DNA of 64,000 bases from Corallococcus macrosporus (GCF_017302985.1 NZ_JAFIMU010000007.1:62001-126000); one strand, 5' to 3'. Shown: positions 40,418 to 49,290, counted from the stretch's first letter. Program-made: numbers and translations. Notes: generated by a model from the sequence alone, not told the origin.

Positions 40418-40825
40418 CTACTGGACCAGGCCCGGGAGCGCGGCGGCCTGGCGGATCCACGAGGCCAGTTGCTCCTCGTCGAGCTTCCCCTCGTGGATGT
40501 CGTAGTAGCGGACGTCCTTCACCTTGGACTCGCCAGGGGGGAGCGGCTTGAGCGACGTGCCCCGGAAGAAGGTCACCTTGACGTACTTGTTGAAGCAGTG
40601 GAACGCGGCGAAGTAGCCCTCCTCGCCGACGCCGAAGAACGGCGTGTTCCACTTCACCGCCTTGCGCACGCCCGGGACGGTGCGGACGATGAGCGCGTCG
40701 ATGCGACGGCCGACGTCGCGCTTCCACCCGGGCATGGCTTCGATGAAGGCCTGCACCGGCGCGTCCCCCTCGCCTTTCGGAATCTGGGGGTTGCCACCGG
40801 ACAGGAGCTTTGGCTTCGTGGGCAT
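40418..40825 (-). CDS. DUF1801 (YdhG-like) protein, operon A
   Basis: 135 residues. APVQAFIEAMPGWKRDVGRRIDALI, VRKAVKWNTPFFG, YFAAFHCFNKYVKVTFFRGT, YYDIHEGKLDEEQLASWIRQA match DUF1801, a frataxin-like fold of unknown function. Last gene of operon A (ArsR-SRPBCC-DoxX-DUF1801); 15 bases after the DoxX gene. A diverged homologue occupies the same place in operon B at 51320-51721. Confidence 0.88.
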   Translation of the reverse strand: MPTKPKLLSGGNPQIPKGEGDAPVQAFIEAMPGWKRDVGRRIDALIVRTVPGVRKAVKWNTPFFGVGEEGYFAAFHCFNKYVKVTFFRGTSLKPLPPGESKVKDVRYYDIHEGKLDEEQLASWIRQAAALPGLVQ

Positions 40826-40840
40826 GGTCCCTCCCTTGCG

Positions 40841-41227
40841 TCACGCGGTGACCGGCACCACCGGATGGAGGACGTAGCGGCCGTACGCCACGAAGGCGAC
40901 CAGCCCCCCCATCACGAGCGCCCAGAGCATCGGGTTCTCGGGCGTCAGCTTCGTCGAATGACGGGCGTACAGCGCGGCGAGCGCGAACGTCTCGAACGCG
41001 AGCACCGCGGCCGCGTGCGCGGTGAGGCCGGGCATCCACTTCAATGCCGCCGGGATGATGAGCAGCACGCCCCCGGCCATCTCCAGCAAGCCGAGTGCTC
41101 GCCATCCCGCGTGCGGGACCTCGCTGAACTGGCCCGCGAGTTGCTGGAACGAGAAGGCCTTGTACGCCCCGCCCGAGAGGAACAGCAGCGCGAGGACGAC
41201 CTGAAGACTCCAGAAGAGGATGTTCAT
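40841..41227 (-). CDS. DoxX-like membrane protein, operon A
   Basis: 128 residues with four predicted membrane helices (ILFWSLQVVLALLFLSGGAYKAF, LGLLEMAGGVLLIIPAAL, LTAHAAAVLAFETFALAAL, LWALVMGGLVAFVAYGRY). DoxX/DoxD-like; members are quinone-related or redox-linked membrane proteins. The ATG overlaps the SRPBCC stop by four bases (41224-41227). Confidence 0.88.
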   Translation of the reverse strand: MNILFWSLQVVLALLFLSGGAYKAFSFQQLAGQFSEVPHAGWRALGLLEMAGGVLLIIPAALKWMPGLTAHAAAVLAFETFALAALYARHSTKLTPENPMLWALVMGGLVAFVAYGRYVLHPVVPVTA

Positions 41228-41646
41228 GGATGGGGGTTCCTGAGGGTCTTGGAGAGCTTTCCGTGCATCATCTTCCAGCCGTACCCGGCGCCGTGGAACG
41301 CGGAGTCCTCCTTGAAGCCGGAGTGCTCGAAGAGCACGCGCGTCCCGTCGCCGTCGGCTTCCAGCCGGTAGCTGACGCGCGTGTCCAGCCAGCCCTCGCC
41401 CACGACCCACGTGAACTCGAGCTCGGACGGAGGCGCGCACTTGAGGACCTCGCAGTGCACGACGAGCCCCTGCATGTTGGCCCGGGGGTCCGGAGGCACG
41501 CGGAACGTGAAGCGGTGCCCGACGCGCGGCTCGAAGTCGTTCGGGTACATCCAGTCCGCGAGCGCCTCGCGGGTCGTGAGCGCGCGCCACACCACGGCGG
41601 GCGACTGGGTGAACTTCAGCTCCCGCCGGATGGCCTTCGTCGTCAT
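41224..41646 (-). CDS. SRPBCC (AHSA1-like) protein, operon A
   Basis: 140 residues. KFTQSPAVVWRALTTREALADWMYPNDFEPRVGHRF, LEFTWVVGEGWLDTRVSYRLEADGDGTRVLFEHSGF and GWKMMHGKLSKTL are the AHSA1/START-like ligand-binding helix-grip pattern. Overlaps the ArsR stop and the DoxX start by ATGA sequences, so all three are translationally coupled. Confidence 0.9.
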   Translation of the reverse strand: MTTKAIRRELKFTQSPAVVWRALTTREALADWMYPNDFEPRVGHRFTFRVPPDPRANMQGLVVHCEVLKCAPPSELEFTWVVGEGWLDTRVSYRLEADGDGTRVLFEHSGFKEDSAFHGAGYGWKMMHGKLSKTLRNPHP

Positions 41647-41966
41647 CGCTCGTCGCCCTTCTCGAGGTGCCGCCGCAGGCGGGTGAAGTTGTCGTCCCAG
41701 AACCGCTCGTAGTGAGCGAGCCAGTCGCGCACCGGCTCCAGCCGCTCCGGCACCAGGCGATACCGCCGCTCCCGGCCGTGCCGCTGCTCGGTGACCAGGC
41801 CCGCGTCGAGCAGCACCCGCAGGTGCTGCGACACCGCCGGGCGGCTCATCTCGAAGTTCTCGGCGATCGCATTCACCGGACGGTCGCCTTCGACCAGCAG
41901 GTCCAGCATGCGGCGCCGCGCCGGATGGCTGATTGCCCCGAATACCCCTGGCTCCGTGTGCATCAT
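41643..41966 (-). CDS. ArsR-family repressor, operon A
   Basis: 107 residues. Winged helix FGAISHPARRRMLDLLVEGDRPVNAIAENFEMSRPAVSQHLRVLLDAGLV, wing RHGRERRYRLVPERL, tail HYERFWDDNFTRLRRHLE typical of ArsR proteins paired with SRPBCC genes. No metal ligands visible. ATG pair at 41966/41963 without a good ribosome site. First gene of operon A; a perfect dyad is 17 bases upstream. Confidence 0.92.
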   Translation of the reverse strand: MMHTEPGVFGAISHPARRRMLDLLVEGDRPVNAIAENFEMSRPAVSQHLRVLLDAGLVTEQRHGRERRYRLVPERLEPVRDWLAHYERFWDDNFTRLRRHLEKGDER

Positions 41967-41982
41967 CGCCCGCGCATGATGA

Positions 41983-41998
41983 GTAAGAACTCTCTTAC
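41983..41998. promoter_or_regulatory. ArsR operator dyad GTAAGA-N4-TCTTAC
   Basis: Perfect six-base arms in GTAAGAACTCTCTTAC, AT-rich against its surroundings and just before the ArsR gene. Likely the autorepression site of operon A. Confidence 0.7.
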
Positions 41999-42069
41999 CT
42001 GTCAAGCCATTGGATTGCAGACGCACTGGGAGTAACGTTCCCAATGCCTCTCAACCCAAGGAGCATCAG

Positions 42070-42342
42070 ATGCTGCGGAAGCTCGTTTCCGGAGTCGCCC
42101 TGAGTTTTGCCTTCGTGGTGGGAATGGCTGTCCCCTCTTCCTCGCAGCTCGCCCCGGGTGAGGTCGTGGCGAACGAGGAAGCCGTGCTCGTCTCGACCGC
42201 TCCCAGCAGCGCGGTGCCGGACGAGACCACGGGAGAACCCTCGAACCTGCTGGGCTGCTGCACCGGTGATGGCGAGTTCTGCATCAACACGGCGGCATGT
42301 CAGGCCCGGGGTGCCGGCATCTGCGGCGCGCCCTGTAACTAG
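42070..42342 (+). CDS. Small secreted Cys-rich peptide
   Basis: 90 residues. Signal peptide (KLVSGVALSFAFVVGMAVPSSS), an acidic/Ser-rich middle (EVVANEEAVLVSTAPSSAVPDETTGE) and a C-terminal 28-residue core with six Cys (CC, C, C, C, C) ending in CGAPCN. It reads like a pre-pro-peptide with a three-disulfide mini-domain. ATG 42070 has AAGGAG six bases upstream, and a terminator hairpin follows. No family recognised; a toxin, signalling peptide or inhibitor are all possible. Confidence 0.8.
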   Translation: MLRKLVSGVALSFAFVVGMAVPSSSQLAPGEVVANEEAVLVSTAPSSAVPDETTGEPSNLLGCCTGDGEFCINTAACQARGAGICGAPCN

Positions 42343-42353
42343 ACGTCGCTTCT

Positions 42354-42385
42354 GCATGCCGGCCCGGGAGGAGGGGCCGGCATGC
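42354..42385. terminator. Bidirectional terminator hairpin
   Basis: Perfect 12-base arms GCATGCCGGCCC / GGGCCGGCATGC, loop of eight. Between the Cys-rich peptide gene (+) and the convergent gene ending at 42403. Confidence 0.82.
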
Positions 42386-42402
42386 GGCTTCTCAGCGGCG
42401 CA

Positions 42403-43569
42403 TCACGACCGGTGGAAGGCCTTGGCGAAGAACTTCTCGACGTGGGACTTCTCGGGCTCGATGGCGAGCGTGGGGGCCGGCACGCCCATGGCGCCGCCGA
42501 GGGCGGGACGCAGGCCGGAGGCGATGCCCGGCTTGAGGTGGTGACGCAGGTCGACCGCCACGTCGGTCTTCACGTGGGTGCCCACGCCCAGGGCGGTGCT
42601 CACGTCCGCGGACTGCTTGAGGAAGCCGTTCTCCAGGCCGAACTTCCCGCCCGCCTGGGCGGAGGCACCCGCCACCGCGCCCGCCGTGACCGAGCCGTGC
42701 ACCCGGCCCACGTGCCCGCCCGCCGTGGCGTACGCGCCCGCGGTGGCTGACGCGCCCACCTGCCCGGAGACCATCGCCGTGGCCGTCTTCGGATCCACGG
42801 TGGCCACGCCCTCCGCGAAGGCGTTGGCGGAGGCCTTCGCCTCACCCTTCACGTAGCCGCCCACGTGCCGGTTGAAGTCGTGGCTGGCGCTCGCCGTGAC
42901 GCCCACGCCCGTCTCCGCCTTGGCCGTCAGCGCGGCGGTGTACGCGTGCGAGCCCGTGTCGGCCGACACGCCGGCCTGCGCCTGCGCCTTGAAGCTGTTC
43001 GCCTCGCCGGTGAGCTGCGCGCTCGACACGCCGAAGCGGCCCGCGTGCGTCTTCTGCAGCTCGTAGGAGGCGTGGGGCCCCTGCACCTCGGCCTGGGCCG
43101 AGTAGTGGTGCACGCCACCGCCGCTGTGGGTCGTGGTGGAGGCCTGCATCGAGCCCATGCCGCCGCTCAGCCGGCCACCGCCGAAGGTGTCCTTCTGGAA
43201 GGGGGTGCCCGGCTTGTCGACGAACATCGTCTGCTTCGCGGCCGGGGGCGCCGTGAGCTTGTTGTCACCGCCGCTCAGCGACACATCCGAGCCCTGGCCC
43301 GTCGTCTTCTCCCAGGGGGTGTAGGAGGGCGCGCCCTCGGGCCCGCCCGCGTGCTTCACCGGCCGGGGCTCCGTGGCGGCCGGCGTGGTCGCGGTGGGCT
43401 TCGTGGCCGTCGTGGTGGGCTTCGTGGCCGTCACGGCGGGCGTCGTCGCCACGGGCTTCGTGGGCGTCGTGGGGAGCGTCGACGCGCGCGCGGGAGGCTT
43501 GGGCTGGGACACCGTGGAGGTCGGGAGCGTGGCGGAGCGGGAGAGGGACGAACCGATGCGACGGGCCAT
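42403..43569 (-). CDS. Large Ala/Gly-rich protein with disordered Thr/Pro N-terminus (effector-like)
   Basis: 388 residues, no signal peptide. Residues 1-75 are Ser/Thr/Pro-rich and probably disordered (ISS-like start ARRIGSSLSRSATLPTSTVS, then ATKPTTTATKPTATTP). Residues ~130-370 form a repetitive Ala/Gly region with alternating small residues (ASATAGAYATAGGHVGRVHG, AEGVATVDPKTATAMVSGQ), reminiscent of amphipathic or beta-repeat sheets. ATG 43569 after GAGG. Same strand as, and N-terminally similar in style to, the next gene upstream (44820). Function unknown; possible secreted effector (inference). Confidence 0.78.
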   Translation of the reverse strand: MARRIGSSLSRSATLPTSTVSQPKPPARASTLPTTPTKPVATTPAVTATKPTTTATKPTATTPAATEPRPVKHAGGPEGAPSYTPWEKTTGQGSDVSLSGGDNKLTAPPAAKQTMFVDKPGTPFQKDTFGGGRLSGGMGSMQASTTTHSGGGVHHYSAQAEVQGPHASYELQKTHAGRFGVSSAQLTGEANSFKAQAQAGVSADTGSHAYTAALTAKAETGVGVTASASHDFNRHVGGYVKGEAKASANAFAEGVATVDPKTATAMVSGQVGASATAGAYATAGGHVGRVHGSVTAGAVAGASAQAGGKFGLENGFLKQSADVSTALGVGTHVKTDVAVDLRHHLKPGIASGLRPALGGAMGVPAPTLAIEPEKSHVEKFFAKAFHRS

Positions 43570-43776
43570 GGGAGCAACCTCAGGGGCGGCGAAGGGGGAC
43601 TGAACAGCGATGCCCTCCCCTACTGCATCCGACATGCCGCCCCTCCAGCGCACCGTGTGGCCAGGCCCCGCCCGTGGTTTCAAGCAGTTGGCGGAAGGGG
43701 CGTCGCGGGAGCTGGTGACTGCGATCACCAGTGCCGGCGACAGCAGCCATCACCCGCCGCCGCGCCCCAAACGGCG

Positions 43777-43811
43777 ACGGCCTGCCCCTCCGCATAAGAG
43801 GGGCAGGCCGT
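43777..43811 (-). terminator. Terminator hairpin after the 327-residue gene
   Basis: Perfect 14-base arms ACGGCCTGCCCCTC / GAGGGGCAGGCCGT with a seven-base loop, 26 bases past the stop codon on the minus strand. It separates the two effector-like genes. Confidence 0.85.
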
Positions 43812-43836
43812 CCTTGAAGCGACGTCTCCTGGTGGC

Positions 43837-44820
43837 TCAGAACAGGCTGGCGATGTCCTTCACCGGCTGGGGAGCGGCCTCGGTGTTCGACAGCGCGCCC
43901 ATGTAGGCGCCGAAGAGCATGGAGGCCGGGTTGGCGCGGCCCTTCGTGATGGAGCCGACGACGCCCTCCGCGACGCCCTTCAGGGTGTTGAGGGTGCCGG
44001 TCGCGGCGCCCTCGATGACGCCCTTGAAGCCGCCCTCCGAGTTGCCGATGCCCGTCAGCACGTTGCTGACTCCCGGCAGGAACCACAGGGCCTTGCCCGC
44101 CTCGCCCGCGGCCCACTGGAAGTTGTCCTTGTTGCTCCCGTCCGCCTTGACGTGGGTGTCCTTCGTCGTCGGCAGCTGGTGCTCGCCCAGGAAGGAGTAG
44201 CCCTTCTCGGCGAAGTCCTTGAGCATGCCGGCCTCGGTGCCGTGGCGCGCGTCGCCGTCCTTGGTGATGCCCTCGATGTTGCCGTCGCCCTTGCCGTCCT
44301 GGACCTTGTTCGAGCGGTCCCCGCCCGTGGAGGCCTTGGCGCTGTCGATGAACTCCAGCACCTTCGTGAGGCGGTAGACGGCGTCGGCGTTCTGCTTCGG
44401 GTCCTTCAGGTCGAGCTTGGGGTCGATGCCCGTCTGCTTGCACAGCTCATCGAACTTGATGTCCTTCTGGCGGCCCAGCTTCTTGAGCACGGGCGAGTCG
44501 TCGACGATCTGCGCCGCCGTCCGGTTGTCGCCCGCGGGCCGCTTGTCATTGGCGCTCGGGACGCCCGAACCGGAGGGCGGCTGGGGAGCGGCGGCCACCG
44601 GAGGGGTCGGGCACCGGTTGATGACCGCCGCGGGCTCGAAGGAATCCAGCGGGCTGAAGCCCCGCGCGCTCATGTCCCGGACGGGACCCGCCGACAGCTG
44701 CTGCTTCGGGGTGACGGGGGTGGACGAAACAGCGCTGGGACGCAGGGAAGACGAGAAGGCCGTGGGGTTGGCGAGGCGCATGGGGGTCACCGGGTTCGGG
44801 ACGTCGTTGCGCTGGCTCAT
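43837..44820 (-). CDS. Effector-like protein with disordered N-terminus and Ca-loop-like motif
   Basis: 327 residues, no signal peptide. N-terminal ~100 residues are Ser/Thr/Pro-rich (TAFSSSLRPSAVSSTPVTPKQQLS). A folded middle follows (KKLGRQKDIKFDELCKQTGID, VYRLTKVLEFIDSAK) with DGKGDGNIEGITKDGDARHG resembling an EF-hand loop. The C-terminus is Gly/Ala-rich and hydrophobic (VLTGIGNSEGGFKGVIEGAA, GTLNTLKGVAEGVVG), possibly membrane-active. ATG 44820, no good ribosome site. Divergent from a SUKH-like protein gene (168-base gap). Unrecognised family. Confidence 0.78.
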   Translation of the reverse strand: MSQRNDVPNPVTPMRLANPTAFSSSLRPSAVSSTPVTPKQQLSAGPVRDMSARGFSPLDSFEPAAVINRCPTPPVAAAPQPPSGSGVPSANDKRPAGDNRTAAQIVDDSPVLKKLGRQKDIKFDELCKQTGIDPKLDLKDPKQNADAVYRLTKVLEFIDSAKASTGGDRSNKVQDGKGDGNIEGITKDGDARHGTEAGMLKDFAEKGYSFLGEHQLPTTKDTHVKADGSNKDNFQWAAGEAGKALWFLPGVSNVLTGIGNSEGGFKGVIEGAATGTLNTLKGVAEGVVGSITKGRANPASMLFGAYMGALSNTEAAPQPVKDIASLF

Positions 44821-44988
44821 TGCAGCGCGGATGCCAGCCAGGTGGACCGCACAACCCATGAACTTCACAGGGACAGGGGTCGCGCATCAGGGCTCCAGCC
44901 GATGACCGCAGTCACCAGGCGGATGGCGCCAGTCATCAGGACGCCCGCGCTTGCTCCTGCTCGGCGTTTGCCCGGAAGCTGTCTGGGA

Positions 44989-45897
44989 ATGATCGACCCA
45001 CGCTTTCCCGCCAGACTTCTGGAAGACCTGTCCCGAGGGGGCTCCATCGCCGGGCCCCGGACGCGCCTCAACCTGGACCGGTACGGCGATGAGAGCGATG
45101 ACCTGCCCGGGCTGGTCCCCTTCGCCAGGGATGGGGGCGGCGGCGCCTGGTACCTCGACGTCGAGGACCGGCTCCAGCGGGGCGCGGGGGCCGTCTTCTA
45201 CCTCCACATGAGCGAGACGTATGGCGATACGCGCTTCATCGCCTCCACCTACGACGCGCTCCTGCAACGCGTCTCGGAGGGCCTGCATCCGCACGACATG
45301 CCCTCCTTCGACCAGCTCGCGTCGGAGCACGCTCCCAAGAACACGCGGGTGCCCGGCATCGAAGGCCTGGTGGACGTCGAGCGCATCCACGCGTCCACCG
45401 GCAGGCCCGCGACCGTCACGCCGCATGATGACGCGCGCTGCGAAGGGGGCTTCGTGGCGCGGGCGGGCACCCCGGTCTACCTCTCCGAACACGGCCGGAT
45501 CTACCTCGTCACCCTGGCCGGACCCGCGCTCGTGGAAGGCGTCGCGTGCGCCGGAGGCACGGAGCTCTTCCGTCATCCGGAGACGGGGCGCCCGCTGCGC
45601 TTCACCCCGTCCGAGCCCATGGTGGTCGAAGGCCTTCCCCTGGCCCCCTTCCACGAAGTCACGATCCCGGACCCCGTCTACTTCGCCGAGGTGAGCGGCG
45701 TGCTCGCCCGGGACCACGACGTGAAGGGGCTCCCGCTGGCGGGCGGGACGCACCTGAGCCTTTCCTCGCGGATCTTCAACGGCACGCTGCGTGCCGACGC
45801 CGTGGTCGCGGGGAGCGCGCTCCCCGCCGGCACCTCGTTCGAGCTCTCGAACGGGGTCCTCAGGCCGCCTTTGATTCGGGGCGGTGCGCCTTCATGA
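44989..45897 (+). CDS. SUKH (SMI1/KNR4)-like protein, possible immunity protein
   Basis: 302 residues. The N-terminal ~110 residues show the SUKH pattern (DLPGLVPFARDGGGGAWYLDVEDR, AGAVFYLHMSE, SFDQLASE). A ~190-residue C-terminal extension rich in beta strands is unlike other SUKH proteins I know and contains repeated small loops (GGFVARAGTPVYLSEHG, PLAGGTHLSLSSRIFNGTL). SUKH proteins are common immunity proteins of polymorphic toxins. ATG 44989. The 3' end overlaps the convergent M48 protease gene by 38 bases. Confidence 0.72.
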   Translation: MIDPRFPARLLEDLSRGGSIAGPRTRLNLDRYGDESDDLPGLVPFARDGGGGAWYLDVEDRLQRGAGAVFYLHMSETYGDTRFIASTYDALLQRVSEGLHPHDMPSFDQLASEHAPKNTRVPGIEGLVDVERIHASTGRPATVTPHDDARCEGGFVARAGTPVYLSEHGRIYLVTLAGPALVEGVACAGGTELFRHPETGRPLRFTPSEPMVVEGLPLAPFHEVTIPDPVYFAEVSGVLARDHDVKGLPLAGGTHLSLSSRIFNGTLRADAVVAGSALPAGTSFELSNGVLRPPLIRGGAPS

Positions 45898-47707
45898 ACC
45901 GGTGCCGTCCCAGGTAGTTCTGGAAGGCATTGAGCACCGCATCGGGGTCCTTGAGCTTGCTCAGGCAGATGGAGCGCCGGCTGGTGGAGCGGCTTCCGTC
46001 AATGACATCCAGGTCCAGGTACTTCTTGAACAGGCGCTCGGCGGTGGAGGGGGTCACGACCTGGTCGAACAGGACGGGCTGCTCCCACTCCGTGCAGCTC
46101 ACCTGCGCGTAGTCCATCCGCACCTCGTAGCCGGCCTCCTTGCCCTCGAAGACGAGCGGCGGGAAGTGCTTCTCCACCAGCTGCCGCTCCTCGTCCGTGG
46201 CCGGTTCGTAGCGGCAGGCCAGCGCCAGCTCATGAGCCCGGGCGAAGCGCTCCTCGTAGACGCCCCACAGCCGCGCCTCGATGGCCTCCGCGTCCACGAT
46301 GCCGTCCACCCACGAGGACGTCACGGGCTCCAGGAGCACCTGCGTCATGTCCGCGGGCTTGAGGTGGACGCCCACGTTCTCCATGCGCGCGGCCAGCGGC
46401 GGGTGGGAGTCGAAGGGATGGGGCGTCACGGCGCCCTTCAGGTCGTCGTGCACCGCCTCGGACCGGGCGTACTCGGAGAAGCCGTGCGCGACCCGCTGCG
46501 CGATGGCCACCGAGTGGTGCCGCGCATCCTCCGCGAAGAGCTTCTCCTCCACGCGCGCACGGAAGCTGGCGTACGCGCCCACCTTCACCAGGGAGCGGGA
46601 GATGTCCTGCCCCGACGTCACGCCCGCGGCCAGCCGGTCCGCCGCGAGCTCACTGGCGCGCCGGCTGCGGCCCAGCGACAGCTCGAACAACGCGCGATAG
46701 GCCCGCATGAAATAGAAGATGGGCATCGTCATGCCCCCTTCGTGCAGCGTCTGCAGGTAGTGGTTGAACCGGGACAGCGTGGGCGACAGCCGCTTGCTGT
46801 GCCCCGTGTCGCCGCCCAGCAGGTGCCCCATCTCGTGCGCCAGCACCGCCTCCGCCTCGGAGCGCTCCAGCGTGCGCAAGAGGGAAAGGCTCACGAAGAG
46901 CGTGCGGCCCGTCAGCGTGCGCCCGCCCACGCGCACTTCATGCTCGGTGACGAAGAAGTTGGTGTCGATGCCCGCGAGGATGTGGTCGGGCGGGGTCGTC
47001 TTCAGCCGCGCGCACAACTGGCGCACGCAGGCCCACAGCTCCGGGGCGCGCTCCTCGGGGAGCTCCTCCGCCTCCACCTCGAAGTCCGAGGACGGGCGGG
47101 TGAAGATGGCCATGACCACCACGAACACGGCGAGTCCCGCGATGCCGGCCATGATGAGGATGAGCTTCGGGTAGTAGCGGTTCGTCCACAGCGCGGTCAT
47201 CCAATAGGAGAGCCACACCAGCAGGGTGCCCTGCCCCAGCACCTGGAGCGCGCTGGAGATGCGCAGCACGTGCCAGCCGACCACGAAGCCGCCGTACTGG
47301 AAGGGGCGTGAGATGAACGCCGCCAGGCCGCACAGGAGCGCGATCGCCGTGGAGACAAGGCCGATGGCCAGCAGGATCCACGAGCCCAGCAGGGCCCACT
47401 GGAACTGCTTCAGGTCCGAGCACGCGTCGCCCAGGTTCTCGCGGTAGCGCGTCAGCTCCACGTCGTCGCTCGCGCAGGCCGCCGACGCGGGGACCGCGCT
47501 GTAGAAGGCGAACGCCTCCTGACGGTCCGCGGCGCTCAGCGACGTGTCCTGGTCCAACTGCTTCTTGACGGCTTCGAGCACATCCGCGTCGTAGCTGTCG
47601 GCGGCATGGCCGGAGAACCAGAGCCCGACCAGCGGCAGGGCGAAGAGCAGCAGCGCGGGCAACACGAGGCTGCGGACGAAACCAGGGGATTTCTGTGAGG
47701 AGGACAT
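45860..47707 (-). CDS. M48-family membrane metalloprotease
   Basis: 615 residues. About four membrane helices in the first 210 residues (LVLPALLLFALPLVGLWF, WALLGSWILLAIGLVSTAIALLCGLAAF, LQVLGQGTLLVWLSYWM, LILIMAGIAGLAVFVVVMAIF), then an HtpX/Ste24-like domain with HEMGH and the downstream Glu in SELAADRLAAG. The C-terminal ~200 residues are an extra domain of unknown role. Probably envelope quality control. ATG 47707. Divergent from the NlpC/P60 lipoprotein gene. Confidence 0.88.
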   Translation of the reverse strand: MSSSQKSPGFVRSLVLPALLLFALPLVGLWFSGHAADSYDADVLEAVKKQLDQDTSLSAADRQEAFAFYSAVPASAACASDDVELTRYRENLGDACSDLKQFQWALLGSWILLAIGLVSTAIALLCGLAAFISRPFQYGGFVVGWHVLRISSALQVLGQGTLLVWLSYWMTALWTNRYYPKLILIMAGIAGLAVFVVVMAIFTRPSSDFEVEAEELPEERAPELWACVRQLCARLKTTPPDHILAGIDTNFFVTEHEVRVGGRTLTGRTLFVSLSLLRTLERSEAEAVLAHEMGHLLGGDTGHSKRLSPTLSRFNHYLQTLHEGGMTMPIFYFMRAYRALFELSLGRSRRASELAADRLAAGVTSGQDISRSLVKVGAYASFRARVEEKLFAEDARHHSVAIAQRVAHGFSEYARSEAVHDDLKGAVTPHPFDSHPPLAARMENVGVHLKPADMTQVLLEPVTSSWVDGIVDAEAIEARLWGVYEERFARAHELALACRYEPATDEERQLVEKHFPPLVFEGKEAGYEVRMDYAQVSCTEWEQPVLFDQVVTPSTAERLFKKYLDLDVIDGSRSTSRRSICLSKLKDPDAVLNAFQNYLGRHRFMKAHRPESKAA

Positions 47708-47834
47708 GGGATGTGGCGGACCAGCATAGCGCACGGCGCGGGACACAGCCGCCACGGGTCTCCCGGAGAGGGACGTCACATGCCCGTGAAATCGCGGACG
47801 CCGGGAGTTCGTTCTTCCGGTAGGAGCGTTCCGC

Positions 47835-49289
47835 ATGGACCGTCTGGCCTCCCCCTCCTCGACTTCGACCCGCCGGGTGGGCACTCCCACGTGGCGCAGG
47901 CGGGCCATCTCGCTCGCCATGATGGGGGCCACGGCCTGCCTTGGCGCCTGCGCCGCGCCGTCCGCGCTCGCCGTGTCTCCGTCCGGGGTGCCGGCGTTCA
48001 GCGAAGACATGCTGTCGCCCGAGTATTGGATCCGCCGCGCGCCGTCTCCGGATGCGGTGCTGCTCGATGCCGACCAGGTGGCGGCGAAGCGCCTGCGCGC
48101 CTCGGGTCCGGAGGGAGGGCTGGTGGACCTGAAGCGCATCCCGGCCACGCTGACGCGGGCCCAGGTCGCTGGCTGGGTCCGGGATGCCGGGCGGACCCCC
48201 ATCCAGGCGGCCATCGACGAACAGGGGCGGCCGGTGACGGAGGCGGTGCTGGACGGGCTCCGCCAGAACGCCGCGGAGGAGCACCTCCCGGAATCCTCCC
48301 CCGCTCGCTACGGCCTCAGCGTGCGGCGCACACCCCTGCGGGCGCTGCCGTCGGACCGACAGTTCTTCGCTTCGGAGGACCTGCGCGACTACGAAAGCCT
48401 GCAGGCCGGCGTCCTGTTCCCGGGCGAGCCGGTCGTCATCGCGCACGAGAGCGCGGATCAGCAGTGGCTGTTCGTCCTGACGACCCAGGCCCCCGCGTGG
48501 GTTCGGCGGGGCGATATCGCGGAGGGCACGGCGGACGCGGTGTTCTCGTACGTGGCGAAGGCGCCCGGACGCGTCGTCACGGGGGACCAGGTCCGCACGG
48601 TCTTCACGCCGGAAGCACCGGAGGTGTCCGAGCTGGAGCTCGACATGGGGATCGCGCTGCCTCGGGCCGATGTCGCGCCCGGTGAGCCCGTCAACGGAGC
48701 CAGCAGCTACGCGTCGTGGCCGGTGCTGTTGCCGGTGCGCGGGCAGGAGGGCGCGCTGGCCTTCAAGAGTGCGCTGCTGCGCCGGACCGCCGACACCGCG
48801 CCGGGCTATCTGCCGCTGACGCGCGCCAACATCCTCCGTCAGGCGTTCAAGTTCCTCGGCGAGCGCTATGGCTGGGGGCACCAGTTCAATGCGCGCGACT
48901 GCAGCGGCCTGAGCAGTGAGGTGTACCGCGCCATGGGGCTGTTCCTGCCGCCCAACTCCGGGATGCAGGGCCGCAGCGCGGCGCTGAACCATCGCCTCTT
49001 CACGGCGCAGGACTCACACGCCGAGCGGCTGCGCGCACTGGCGCGGGCGGACGTGGGCGACCTCGTCGTCGTCCCCGGCCATGTGTTGATGATCATTGGC
49101 CACGTGAACGGCGAGCCCTACGTCATCCAGGACGTTCCCTACGCCGTGTTCAAGGACCCGGCCACGCAGCAGCTCCGCAAGACGAAGCTGAACCAGGTGT
49201 CCGTCACGCCCCTGCTGCCGCTGTATGCCGACGACACGACCCTGTACGTGGACGCGATGACCAGCCTCGTGCACGTCACGCGGCCATAG
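47835..49289 (+). CDS. NlpC/P60 peptidoglycan hydrolase lipoprotein
   Basis: 484 residues. Basic N-terminus, hydrophobic helix and lipobox CLGAC (Cys about 39). SH3-like bacterial domains at ~160-300 (YGLSVRRTPLRALPSDRQFF, LFPGEPVVIAHESADQQWLFVLT). C-terminal NlpC/P60 domain with catalytic Cys in RDCSGLSSEVYRAMG, His in GHVLMIIG and the following YVIQD. Cleaves murein stem peptides outside the cytoplasm. ATG 47835, facing away from the M48 protease gene. Confidence 0.9.
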   Translation: MDRLASPSSTSTRRVGTPTWRRRAISLAMMGATACLGACAAPSALAVSPSGVPAFSEDMLSPEYWIRRAPSPDAVLLDADQVAAKRLRASGPEGGLVDLKRIPATLTRAQVAGWVRDAGRTPIQAAIDEQGRPVTEAVLDGLRQNAAEEHLPESSPARYGLSVRRTPLRALPSDRQFFASEDLRDYESLQAGVLFPGEPVVIAHESADQQWLFVLTTQAPAWVRRGDIAEGTADAVFSYVAKAPGRVVTGDQVRTVFTPEAPEVSELELDMGIALPRADVAPGEPVNGASSYASWPVLLPVRGQEGALAFKSALLRRTADTAPGYLPLTRANILRQAFKFLGERYGWGHQFNARDCSGLSSEVYRAMGLFLPPNSGMQGRSAALNHRLFTAQDSHAERLRALARADVGDLVVVPGHVLMIIGHVNGEPYVIQDVPYAVFKDPATQQLRKTKLNQVSVTPLLPLYADDTTLYVDAMTSLVHVTRP

Positions 49290-49290
49290 G

